From NCBI RefSeq assembly GCF_050003625.1, contig NC_134398.1, positions 202,424,583 through 202,488,582 of the forward strand: a DNA stretch of 64,000 nucleotides. Reading direction: 5' to 3'. Below, piece after piece: positions 24,979-35,599 of the stretch. Position numbers and translations under genes: made by a program. This DNA comes from Haematobia irritans. Taxonomy: Eukaryota > Arthropoda > Insecta > Diptera > Muscidae. The notes beneath the pieces were generated by a model. The model made no database searches. It saw only the letters and a program-made list of their open reading frames with translations, and was not told the origin of the DNA. Each line of letters opens with the position of its first letter. Position 1 is the first letter of the stretch.

Positions 24979-27900
24979 GTAAGACGAAAACTATCATTTG
25001 TAATCACAATATATCTTTTAGATAGTATATTTGTATGTCCGAAAAAAGTAACAGAAATAGAAGCATATAGAAATTGATAGACACATCGTTCAATTCGTCG
25101 TAATTTTATTTTCATAGAGAGTTTCGTCCAAATTTGATTTTCATAAAAAAATTTCGTCAACATTTTTTCGTCGCAATTTTATTTTATAGCAAATCGTCGA
25201 AATCTTATTTTTATAGAAAATTTTGTCGACATTTTATTTTAGTTGAAAATTTCGTCGAAATTTTGTTTTATAAAAAATTTTGTCGAATTATTATTTTTAT
25301 AGAAAATTTCATCTAAATTTTATTTTTATAGAAAATTTCGTCGCAATTTTATTTTTATAGAAAATCGTAGAAATCTTATTTTGTCGAAATCTTATTTTTA
25401 TAGAAAATTATGTCTACATTTTATTTTCATAGAAAATTTTGTGGAAATTTTATTTTTATAAAAAATGTTGTCGAAATTTTTATAAAAAATGTTCGTAGAA
25501 ATTTTATTTTTATAAAAAATTTCTTCGAAATTTTATTTTTATAGAAAATTTCGTCGAAATTTAATTTTTATGGAGTTTTTTTTTTCGAAAATTAATTTTC
25601 ATAGAAAATTTCGTCGAAATTTCATTTTATTAAACATTTTTTCGTTTTTTAGTTCTATAGAAAATTTCGTCGTAATTTAATTTTTTTCATAATTTTTATA
25701 ACAAAATATTTTTGATTTTCATCGAAAATTTCGGCGAAATTTGATTCTTGTACGAGTACACAATGTCGTCGAAATTTTATTTTCGTAGAAAAGTTCGTTC
25801 ACATATGATTTTCGTAAAAAAATTATCCAAAGATTATATTCATGAAAAATTTCTATGTAATTTTTATTTTTATAGAAAATTTCATTAAAATTTAAATTTT
25901 GAATAACATTTTTCTACATTTTATTTTTATCGCAAATTTCGTCGAAATTTTGTTCTTATAGAAAATTTCGCAGAAATTTTATTTTTATAAAAAATTTTTG
26001 TAGAAAATTTCGTCGAAATTTTATTTTTATCGAAAATGTCATTATGGAAAATTTCGTCAAAATTTTATTTTATGGAAAATTTTTTCGGAAATTGATTTTC
26101 ATGGAAAATTTCGTCGAAATTTGATTTTCATAGAAAAAATTTTGTTTTTTAGTTTTATAGAAAATTTCGTCGAAAATGTAGTCGTAATTTTATTTTCATA
26201 GAAAATATCGTCGAAATTTTATTTTCATATAAATTTTCGTCGAAACTTATTTTTATAGAAATTTTCGCCAAAATTTTATTTTTAAAGAAAATTTCATCGC
26301 AATTTTATTTTTATAGTACATTTCATTGAAATTCTATTTTAATAGAAAATATCGTCGAAATTTTATTTTTATAGACAATTTCGTCGAAATTTTATTTTTA
26401 TGGACAATTTTATCGAAATTTTATTTGTATAGAAAATTTCATTGAAATTTATTTTTTATAGAAAATTTCATTGAAATTTTATATTGAAAAAAAATTTCAT
26501 TGAAGTTTCATTTTCATAGAAATTCTATTTGTATAGAAAATTTCTTGAAATTTCATTTCATAGAAATTTTCGTCGACATCTGATTTTCGTATAAAATCTT
26601 GATAAAAGTTTATTTTTATTGAAAATTTCGTCGACATTTGGCTTTCATAGAAAATTTCGTGGAAATTTGAGTTTCATAGAAAATTTCGTCGAAATTTTAT
26701 TTTTATAGAAAATGACATCGAAATTTTATTCTCTTACAAAATTTCGTCGAAATTTAAAGGTTCATAGATGTTTGTTGAAGTTTGAGTTTAATAGAAATTT
26801 TTGTCGAAATTTTATTTTCATAGAGAATTTAGTCCAAAATTTTATTTTCATAGAAAATTTTGTCGAAATTTTACATTCATAGTAAATTTTGTCGAAATTT
26901 TACATTCATAGAAAATTTCCTCGAAATTTTATTAGAATAAAAAATTTCGTTGAAATTTCATTTCATATAAATATTCGTCGAAATCTGATTTTCGTATAAA
27001 ATCCCGGCGAAATTTTATTTTTATAGAAAATTTAGTCGACATTTGAGTTTCATAGAAAATTTAGTCGACATTTGAGTTTCATAGAAAATTTCGTCTAAAT
27101 TTGAGTTTCATACACACAAAAAAATTTTTTTCTGATTCAATCACGAAATTAATTGATCCAATTAATGTTTAATTGAAATGTCTTCAATCACAGAAATGAT
27201 AGTATCAATTAAAAAATTAATTGAAGGTCGATTAAAAAGTTAATTGATCCAATTAAAAAATTAATTGATACTATTATTTTTGTGATTGATTTTTGTTTCA
27301 ATTAAAAAATTTGTTGAATCAATTGATTTTTTAATTGAATATTTTTTAAAACTCAATTAAAATTTTAATTGGAAAAATGTTCGTGAAATTTTTTTGTGTG
27401 TAGTTGTCGAAATTTGAATTTCATAGAAAATGTAATAAAAAATTTTGTCGTAATTTTATTTTCGTAAAAGAGTTTGTCAAAAGTTTAATTTCATGAACAA
27501 TTTCGTTGAAATTTTATTTTTATAGAAAATTTTGTCGAAATTTTAATTTTATAGAAAAATTCGTCGAAATTTTATTTTTATAGAAAATTTTGTCAGAAGT
27601 TTTTATTCATAAAAATTTTTTAAATATTTTTTGTGATGCTGTTTTGCTTTAGTCTCCAATCTCAAACCGGAAATCGAAGACGTTTTCAGTTTCGACGATG
27701 ACGCCAATTCCGATCGTATATCTACCTCTGATCACATATCTAACAAATCTCTTGATTCATTCGACATGAATCAGAGACCAACAACGGCCGAAGAGGCTAA
27801 AGAGGATGACGACCATCTGTTGGAGACGACACCTGAAAAGCTTGCAATTTCGGAAATTATTTATGGCTCGAAAATTTCCAATAACTCATTTGAGGAATGT

Positions 27901-30900
27901 GACAAAATATCACTCGGCAGTCAAAATACTAATGAATCGCCCATGCACAATAGCTCGAGTGGCCAATTAGGGCCAAGATCGCCCACCATAGCAATACCTG
28001 CGAGTGTGTTTCGTAGATCATATCAATTAAATACCATCGATTGTGATATTGGTTCGCGAAAAAGTGTAGACTCTTTTGAGATATTGCAGGCGGCGGAAGA
28101 AGAACAAAAACAATTGAGGGCAAGTGCAAATCAATCCAAAGAAAAAGATGATGTGGAGGTGGAAGAAGGTAGCACACAAGCTACAACACAAGAACCTTGT
28201 GATTCTTTGCAAGCATCTGTGATTTCTAAAATGTCCGAGGAGAAATCTCTACAAAATAATTGTATATCCGAAATGAGTTGTAAAAGTCTTATATGGCTAT
28301 CACATCGATTGGGACCAATTTTGACATCACGTTTTATAGCCAAAAATCTTCTTAAAATGTTGACCCTGTGTTATGTGGGGCAGGAAAATCTTTTGCCGGA
28401 GACAGGAGTAGCTGAAGATTCCCAAACTCTAAATTATTTCACAGTATCAGATGCCAGAGTTGTGGGGGATCGTAGTGCAGCCCGGGTATTGGAGTGTCTA
28501 ATGGCTATTGCTTCCTTGTATGGAGAACAAGTGATTTTATTGCAATACTTTCCGCATATTACTGAGCTGATAGCTTTGGGTGTAAAACGCATAACCAGCA
28601 GTTTGGAAGGAGCCATCATTTCTACACTGCAATTAGTGAAATATTTGATACCATGTCTAACAGATGCAACTATCATGGAACATTTGAAGGTATTCGAATA
28701 ATTCAAGACAAGAATTTAATTTTTGATTTTGATTTTTTTTTCTCAATCTATTTCAGGATATACTTTTGGATTCTATTTTCTTGCCAGTTCTTCGATTCTT
28801 GGGCTCCGCTCAAGTTCTAATGCCTTGCGGTTATTTGGGTCGTTCAGTTTTAGCCCGAAAATTTTTGGATGCCCTCTATGTTCTCAGTGTTCGTTTAGGT
28901 CCTGAGATGTCTCGGGAATATCTATGCCTTTCTGTTTTACGACCATTCTTTTTAATATTCGACAAGGCATTTGGTGAAACCATCAATTTTGATGATGGAG
29001 ACAATAGATCTGCAAAAATTTCACCACCTAATGTTGAAAGTCAAGATGACTCAAAACGTGAACTAGAAGAAATTGGAGATGTATTTAGTCCCGCCTTGGC
29101 CCATAGTGCCTATTTGGTATTTTTACGTTTTCTTGGTGAAAATATAATGAAGCAAACTCTCTTGAATTTGGAATTTGTTCTAACGTTATGTCATGAATTT
29201 GAACAACCTGACTATAAACCTTTTACTCCTCTATCGAGAAAATCTAGTGACGCTGTTGATTGTCCCACTCGATCCACTTTGGATCCCAATAATGCCGATG
29301 CTGGAGAGACGCAAGCGGCAAATAGTTTTGGTACTCAAGTTGTGGGCAATCGTATTGAGGTCATCAGTCCCACAACACAGACAACCCCCAAGATTATCTC
29401 CAAGGAGAAGTTACAACATGTTGATTCCATGGAAGTTTTGGATTTGGTCGCCTATAAATTTGAGCATTTATCCAAAACGCGATATCTCAAGGGTAATTGG
29501 TTGGCATATTGGAGTCATGAAATAACACGACCCGAAAAGGATACAATGTTGAGTTTGCAACAAATTAAACTACAATCTTTTGTGGGTCATACGAATTCTG
29601 TACGGGCAATTTTATCGTTGGACAATGAGAATAGCTTTGTTTCAGCTTCAAAGGTAAGTTATTGTAGACTGATACGAAAACACATTAGAGCACATTCACA
29701 TTAGAGCTCGACCGAAGAATCGGCTTCAGCACTTTCGACCATTCGATACGAACACGAATATATCTATAAAATAATGTGTCCAAATTTTATATATATAAAA
29801 ATTTTGTCAAATTTTTATTTCTATAGACAATTTTGTCAACATTTTATTTCTATAAAAGATTTTGTCAAAATTTTATTTCTATAGAAAAGGTTGTCAAAAT
29901 TTTATTTCTATAGAAAATTTTTGTCAAAATTTTATTTATATAGAAAATGTTGTAAAAATTTTATTTCTATAGAAAATTTTGTCAAAATTTTATTTCTATA
30001 GAAAATTTTGTCAAAATTTTATTTCTATAGAAAATTTTGTCAAAATTTTATTTCTATAGAAAATTTTATCTATACACATTTTTGTCAAAATTTTACTTCT
30101 ATACAAATTTTTGTCAAAATTTTATTTCTATAGAAAATGTTTGTCAAAATTTTATTTCTATAGAAAATTTTGTCAAAACTTTATTTCTATAGAATTTTTT
30201 TTTTAAAAATTTTATTTCTATACAATTTTTTTTTTCAAAATTTTATTTCTATAGAAAATGTTTGTCAAAATTTTATTTCTATAGAAAATGTTTGTCAAAA
30301 TTTTATTTCTATAGAAAATGTTTGTCAAAATTTGATTTCTATAGAAAATTTTTGTCAAAATTTTATTTCTATAGAAAATTTTTGTCAAAATTTTATTTCT
30401 ATAGAAAATTTTTGTCAAAATTTAATTTCTATGGAAAATTTTTGTCAAAATTTTATTTCTATAGAAATTTTTGTCAAAATTTTATTTATATAGAAAATTT
30501 TGTTAAAATTGTATTTCTATATAGAAATTTGTCCAAATTTTATGCAACCAAATCGATGATTTGACGGTGGCGATTGAAAAGAGATATGTTTGTACGAATT
30601 TATTTCGGCATAAGCCGGCTATCATGTCCCAGTAAAAACTAGGTAACCACATCTCATTACAATTGACATTACCAGGAGTAAAGCTGTCATTACACGTCGC
30701 ATTACATTGCGGCGAGTTATAATGACTAACTTGTAATGACAAAAATAAATACTTCTCGGTAATTTTCGAATTGTTATTCTCAAATTTTTAGGCAGTTATA
30801 GTTAACGAATTAATAAAATAGAATAAATGATGGTACCATTAGGTATAATTATTCACATACTCGAGCACTTACATAAAAAATCAAAAAGAATATGTAATGT

Positions 30901-33134
30901 AACGGTAATTCTGAAAAATTTTTCGTTAAGAAATTTTTATCACAAATTTTTCATAATAATTGTGTTTAATGACATTATCATATTATGTTTTAAATAAATG
31001 CTGTTTTATACCTCATTCACATTACACTTCCAAAATGAGCTTAAACTAAATTTCAAATGCCATTTGCCTTATAAAAAAGAGACTTAAAATCCACTTTTAG
31101 TAGATTTCGAACCTTATGTGAATTGGCTATTGGATATATTATAACGTAATTCACGAATCCAACTCCCTTAAACAACCTACATTTATATCTATTTTAAGTG
31201 TGAAATTAATTTGCGTGTAATCTTATTTAGATTATTTATTAAATTTTTTGTTTATTTATACAATATTCGTTTCTATTCAAGTAGTTCTCCTATTACAGCA
31301 TCACTCGCCATATTTTGATCCATTGTAATCGGCGATAGAAATCAATATTTTCGAGATTTGGTTGGCTGAGACAATAAGTGGCTATTTTGCAAACTTTGGT
31401 GTATCTACGAATAAGTCATTACATATTAGGTGATTATATGCTTTAAATGCATTACTTATTTTATGACCGAAAGTATGCCTGGGGAGAAGTACTTTCCTTC
31501 TAGGACATGCGTATGTAAATGTAATCCGAAGCGATGCCAATTAATAAGTGGTTATTAATTTTTAAATAGGCTTACCTACAAGATTGCCGGGTAATGAGAG
31601 TTTTTGCTGGGGTAAAACCTTTTTTCGGAAGGTTCAAGTGTGGTTCATTGTTGGGTTTAATGAAAATTTTAATGAAAATTTTGTCAAAATTTTATTTGTA
31701 TAGAAAATTTTGTCAAAATTTTATTTCTATAAAAATTTTGTCAAAATTTTATTTCTATAGAAAATTTTGTAAAAATTTTATTTCTATAGAAAATTTTGTA
31801 AAAATTTTATTTCTATAGAAAATTTTGTCAAAATTTCATTTCTATAGAATTTTGTCAACATTTTATTTCTATAGAAAATTTTGTCAAAATTTTATTCCCA
31901 TCGAAAATTTTGTCAACATTTTATTTCCATAGAAAATTTTGTCACAATTTTATTTCTATAGAAAATTTTGTCAACATTTTATTTTCATAGAAAATTTTGT
32001 CAAAATTTTATTTCCATAGAAAATTTTGCCAAAATTTGTCAAAATGTTATTGCTGTAGAAAATTTTGTCAAAATTGTATTGCTATAGAAAATTTTGTAAA
32101 AATTTTATTGTTATAAACAATTTTGTCAAAATTTTATTTCTATAGAAAATTTGGTCAGGAGAATAATTAATTCTCATTACAATCCCCATTACATTCATAC
32201 TTTGTTTTTTATTAGATTTTTATAAATCCATTCTCTTTCTCTTCTAGGATAAGACGGTGAAACTGTGGTCGCTACGCAGTGAAGGTGATGGCTCAACAGC
32301 TAAATCATGCCAATTTACTTATACTGATCATCGAAAATCTATACATTCCCTAGCATTCCTGGAATCCTTACGTTTCGTAGTCTCCTGTGATTCGGGTGTA
32401 CATATATGGGATCCTTTTATAGGACGACCTTTAGGTGTTCTCGATTCACCGAAGCATAATCCCATAACCGTTGTTAGAACTCTACCATCTCCGTCACCAT
32501 TAGTTTTGGCTGGTACGGCAGAAGCCTCGGTGAAAATAATCGATGCCAGGTGTATGCAATATGTCAACGAATGGCGTGTTAGTACGAATACCCAAAATAA
32601 TGCCACTGTAAGATGTTTGACCGTTGCACCATCTGGCAATTGGTTAGCTGTGGGCCTATCATCGGGTTACATAGTAATGTTGGATACACGTACGGGTATG
32701 GTATTGAATTCATGGCGTCGCATGGAATGTGATATTTTACAATTGGCTGCTCCAAATGATCAACAATTGATTAGTTCAGCATTGGATCATAGTTTAGCAG
32801 TATGGCATGCTCAAGATGGCAATTTACATTATCAGATGGCGTAAGTAGAGCTTGCGATAAAATTGTTTTGGTTTGAAAATTTCCAATTTCTCTTTTCAGA
32901 CCCCCAGCTGAACCAGCCCACTTTTTACAAACAATTGGCTCAGAATTGGTTTATGCCACAACGGGTAATCGTATAGGCATATATTCGGATCTAAGCAGTT
33001 CACATGCCTCACATTCAGTGACGAAATTACGTTCAGAGACTTTTAAAGGTGTTTTGACTTCATTGGCGGTATTGCCTTTGAATCGTGCCTTTTTGGCAGG
33101 CAATGAAAGCGGTAATATATCTCTATTGTGTTAA
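21474..33134 (+). CDS. WDR81: WDR81 orthologue (BEACH and WD40 protein), 5 coding exons
   Basis: Exons 21474-24978, 27653-28689, 28757-29653, 32248-32840 and 32900-33134 all have GT-AG borders and join in frame to 2088 codons plus TAA. The human protein is about 1940 residues. Residues about 335-575 are a BEACH domain of the WDR81 type (DYCDMWCNGQISNYDYL, WTPDECIPEFYSDP, LNHWIDLNFGYKLSGK). Kinase-like segments flank it (LLQLFKTMHEHG before; LQTLGCIIVELFAMPRLRPL near residue 810). A Ser-rich linker spans about 620-690. WD40 repeats begin near residue 1785 (FVGHTNSVRAIL) and continue to the end. In animals WDR81 acts with WDR91 on endosomes, restraining PI3-kinase complexes and PI3P, and also in aggregate autophagy. 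The Drosophila counterpart is, I believe, CG6734. The start ATG (CAGTATGG) is the first in the frame after the upstream satellite. Confidence 0.93.
25095..27615 (-). repeat. 29-bp minisatellite, GTCGAAATTT variant
   Basis: About 78 units in reverse orientation with consensus TTTTTATAGAAAATTTCGTC then GAAATTTTA. Two positions separate it from the common form: CGTCGAAA replaces TGTCAAAA, and TTTTTATAG replaces TTTCTATAG. The variant fills this intron and is rare elsewhere in the window. Confidence 0.93.
27113..27406. mobile_element. Foldback MITE with TA duplication in intron 1
   Basis: 294 bp, starting CACACAAAAAAATTTTTTTC and ending with the inverse (AAATTTTTTTGTGTG), with TA at 27111-27112 and 27407-27408. 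The interior is built from inverted AATTAATTGATCC and CAATTAAAAAATTAATTG motifs and can fold on itself. The flanks are satellite units, so it inserted into the existing array. TA target and ends suggest a Tc1/mariner-mobilised MITE, but no autonomous relative is seen. Confidence 0.8.
27653..28689 (+). CDS. WDR81: WDR81 exon 2
   Basis: 1037 bp between TTTAG/TCTCC and TTGAAG/GTATTC. It encodes an acidic linker (IEDVFSFDDDANSD, then EKDDVEVEEGS) and a helical repeat region (LIWLSHRLGPILTSRFIAKN, LLQYFPHITELIALGVKRI) of the kind that precedes the WD40 part in WDR81. The downstream intron (28690-28756) is only 67 bp and phase 0. Confidence 0.9.
28757..29653 (+). CDS. WDR81: WDR81 exon 3: helical region into first WD40 repeat
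   Basis: 897 bp, phase 0 at both ends, between TTTCAG/GATATA and AAG/GTAAGT. It starts DILLDSIFLPVLRFLGSAQ, includes MSREYLCLSVLRPFFLIFDK, and ends in the first WD40 repeat (FVGHTNSVRAILSLDNENSF). The repeat is completed across the 2.6-kb intron by exon 4 (SASK then DKTVKLW), which fixes the splice junction. Confidence 0.92.
29775..30545 (-). repeat. 29-bp minisatellite in intron 3, left block
   Basis: About 26 units in reverse orientation. Between 30240 and 30430 several neighbouring units share an extra T (AAATGTTTGTCAAAATTTTA or AATTTTTGTCAAAATTTTA, 30-bp period), which creates long in-frame repeats on both strands that are not genes. Confidence 0.95.
30546..31660 (-). repeat. Core sequence of the satellite-linked unit, split by insertion
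   Basis: 30546-30627 (ATCGATGATTTGACGGTGGC, GGCATAAGCCGGCTATCA) and 31612-31660 (CTTTTTTCGGAAGGTTCAAG) are the inverse of 61780-61865 and 61740-61780. Satellite flanks both outer sides. This is the same core as in the foldback at 13976-14547. Confidence 0.85.
30628..31611. mobile_element. TIR element, CCCAGYAAAAACT ends, nested in the core
   Basis: 984 bp, starting CCCAGTAAAAACT and ending AGTTTTTGCTGGG. Comparison with the uninterrupted core at 61780 (GATAGCC then ACATT on the other strand) shows the host sequence resuming as GTAAAACC right after it, with a GT on both sides. No coding capacity. Superfamily not assigned. Confidence 0.7.
31665..32155 (-). repeat. 29-bp minisatellite in intron 3, right block
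   Basis: About 17 units in reverse orientation, close to consensus (TTTTATTTCTATAGAAAATT) with ATTTCCATAG and ATTGCTATAG variants towards the end. It stops about 90 bp before the exon 4 acceptor. Confidence 0.95.
32248..32840 (+). CDS. WDR81: WDR81 exon 4: WD40 repeats
   Basis: 593 bp between TTCTAG/GATAAG and ATGGC/GTAAGT (phase 2 at the end). It encodes successive WD40 blades: DKTVKLWSL, FVVSCDSGVHIWDP, VKIIDARC, WLAVGLSSGYIVMLDTRTG and LISSALDHSLAVWHAQDG. Confidence 0.93.
32900..33134 (+). CDS. WDR81: WDR81 exon 5: last WD40 blade and stop
   Basis: 235 bp after a 59-bp intron (acceptor TCTTTTCAG). An Ala codon is split. It encodes ELVYATTGNRIGIYSDL and ends LAGNESGNISLLC then TAA, as expected for a closing propeller blade. 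Confidence 0.92.
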
Positions 33135-33277
33135 TAGGCACTTTTTCCCCAAAGGAATTGCTTTTTTTTTAATAAGAAATTGAAATGAGGGTAAAGGAAG
33201 AATTTTGCAATTTGTAGAAATTTGAAAAATGAAGAAAAACGATTCCTTGCATTTACAAACACAAAACCCCATTTTAT

Positions 33278-33283
33278 AATAAA
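33278..33283 (+). terminator. Poly(A) signal AATAAA after WDR81
   Basis: The first AATAAA downstream of the stop codon (144 bp), followed by a T-rich stretch. Position is plausible for 3' end processing; not proven. Confidence 0.45.
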
Positions 33284-34555
33284 GAAAAGATCAAGTTTTT
33301 ATTTTTTTATATTTTTGAAAAATAGTTATAGATCCACTATTCTATTGTTTTTAATTTTTATGTTCAATAGTAAACATTTCATCAATATAAACAGAAAAGA
33401 CATTCATACACTCATAGCAAAGATTTCAATACCATTTGGTATTAGGAGTTTTAACAAAAATTCGATACAATTTGGTTCTTTCGAGAAAACTAAAGACAAA
33501 AAATTATAACGTGACAATGTCATATTCGTACTGTACAAAATTAATTGATCTAATCCATTCTAGGAAAAATAAGGAATTTTTTAAAATATTTGAGGTCCAA
33601 CTTTTCGTTAGAATGCATTAAAAATCATAAAATTATTAATTTGGCAAAATATCACATCATTTTTTAATTCACGTCCGAAACACTGACTTCGGATCAAACT
33701 TTAAGGAGTGAAACAACTGTTGAACTGGTGGACATCCGTCCTATGACAAGCCGAGCGCCAATTTTGCACCACCTCCGGATCCAAAAAGAACATTTTCACT
33801 ACTTTTTTGGGGACGCTTTTTCATTGCTGGGTAAATACATACATGATTTTTGTTTTGCTACAAAGGGGAAATAATTGAATAAATTAATTTTTTAATTAAA
33901 ACTATTTTTAAATTCAATTAACCTTTTAATGCTCCAATTATTTGTCAGCTGCTAAAATATATTCAGGCATTTTTTTTAAATTTTTTAATTTATTTTAACA
34001 TTCTTTGTTGTCTGAACCCTTTGACTATCGATATCCACTTATTCGAAAACGACACCAACCTCTATATCCCCATTTATTTCTCGATGTTACAAAATAGTAT
34101 CCCACATTGGTGGGATACCATTACCAGATGGTATTGGTAACTTTTCTCTCTGTGTATAGAAGAATTACTTTACAAATGAAATAAACATTTTTTTACAACA
34201 AATGTATTAAATTATAATTTATATATTGTGAAGCAATACATAAAAAAACAAAATCTGATATTATTTTAAACCAAAAATTTTTTTGTTATTACTATCTAAT
34301 CTCCGTAAACTAAAAATTTTACAAATTTATTCATTTAGAATATTTATAAATGGTATTTTTTGTGTTGGTTTTCTTAGTTGCTAAGATCCTATATGTAATA
34401 TTTATATTGAAAATGTATGTGTGTGTAGTAATAAACTTATGATATTATAAAGCATAATAAAATATTATATATGATTTTTTAGTCTTTCATTGGGAATTGG
34501 AAGAGGAGACAACATAATATTGCCCTTGTCGAAAATGGTAATTGAATTAATATAC
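33284..34555. other. Intergenic DNA, no gene seen
   Basis: AT-rich. A perfect 9-bp hairpin with a 4-base loop (GTATCCCAC, ATTG, GTGGGATAC) occurs near 34102-34123, next to CTCTCTGTGTATAG, and may be one end of a MITE. Nothing else is recognised. Confidence 0.5.
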
Positions 34556-35578
34556 TTGCAAATTAACAAGTATATACGGCCTTAAGTTCGGCCGGGACGA
34601 ATCTTAAATACCCACCACCATGAATCAAATTAAAACTTTTGGGGTTACTTGAAATTACATAGAAATTTCGGGGGTTTTGATGACAGATAATCTCCCGAGC
34701 AGATCGGTTCAACTACTACGCTTCCCAAAGTTAAATAAAATAAAGTTTCTACATATAAAGACTTGAGATTTCTATTAAGCATTTTTATTTCGAGTTTCAG
34801 AGGAATCTTTAACTTGTCATCAAGAAGTCAAATCGGTAGATTGATCTATATGGGGGTTATACCAAAACATGGACCGATACATACCATATACGGCACACCT
34901 ATTTGCGGAACCATAATACCTCTAAATTTCCAATTTCAGGCAAATCGGTTTAAAATTGCGATTTCTACAAGACCAATAAGTCAAATCGGGAGATCGGTTT
35001 ATATTGACGCTATGCCCAAAACATGGATCGATACACACAATTTTCGGCACACCCGTTTGTGGGCCTAAACTACCTCTGGAGCTTCACTTAAAAAAAAAAT
35101 GAATGAAACCTGCGATTTCCAGAAGCCCAAGAAATCAAAGCGGGAGGTCGGTCTATATGGGGGCTATACCAAACCGATACACATCATATTCGGCGTACCT
35201 ATTAATGGATGTAAAATACTTCTGAAATGGGAAATCATTTCAGGCAAATCGGATAAAAACTGCGATTTCTAGAAGAAATCAAATCGGGTAAAGACCCTAT
35301 TCTGCATACCTAGTTTGAGATCAAAGGTACCTCTACGTTTTGAATTTCATGGAAATGGGACAAAAATTGCAGAGTCTACATGCTCAAGACCCCAAATCGG
35401 GGTATCGAACTTTACGTGCCTGCAGAAAAAAATTTCAGCCCGATAGTTTTAGACAGACGGAAATCGTTGTATCGTCTTAGAATTTCTCCCTCATCAAGAA
35501 TATACATACTTTTATAATCGGAAACCAATATTTCGATATTTTGCAAACGGAATGACAAACTTATTACACTCCATCACC
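34556..35578 (-). mobile_element. Dispersed calyptrate-type repeat, copy 2
   Basis: Inverted relative to 2446-4615. It starts AACAAGTATATACGGCC and GTTCGGCCGGGACGAATC, contains diverged 152-bp-type units (AGATCGGTTTATATTG, CAAATCGGTTTAAAATTGC) and ends CGGAATGACAAACTTATTAC followed by CCCCCAATA. It has no transposase frame. The 29-bp array begins about 20 bp after it. Confidence 0.7.
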
Positions 35579-35599
35579 CCCAATATCCAAGTAAGAGGT

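Larger units (their letters stand above)
24979..27652 (+). other. WDR81 intron 1, mostly satellite
   Basis: 2674 bp from GTAAGACG to TTTTGCTTTAG. After about 100 bp it consists of a divergent form of the 29-bp satellite (25095-27615), interrupted by one TA-flanked foldback element (27113-27406). The intron splits a Val codon (phase 1). Confidence 0.9.
29654..32247 (+). other. WDR81 intron 3, satellite plus nested elements
   Basis: 2594 bp from GTAAGTTA to TTCTCTTCTAG. From left to right it holds a 29-bp array (29775-30545), part of the core sequence shared with the foldback (30546-30627), a TIR element (30628-31611), the rest of the core (31612-31660) and a second array (31665-32155). Little else is left. 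Confidence 0.9.

Noticed and set aside
24979..25025. WDR81 exon 1 reading on to a stop at 25022-25025
   Set aside because: AAG/GTAAGA is a strong donor at 24979, and exon 2 joins in frame with continuing WDR81-like sequence.
30170..30564. Long open frames with FYFYRKFCQNFISIENF-type repeats in all satellite arrays (also 835-1601, 35564-36260, 36938-37168, 38174-38371, 51464-52376)
   Set aside because: They are translations of a 29-bp repeat. Three units make 87 bp, so a 29-residue pattern appears in every frame. No coding signal is present.
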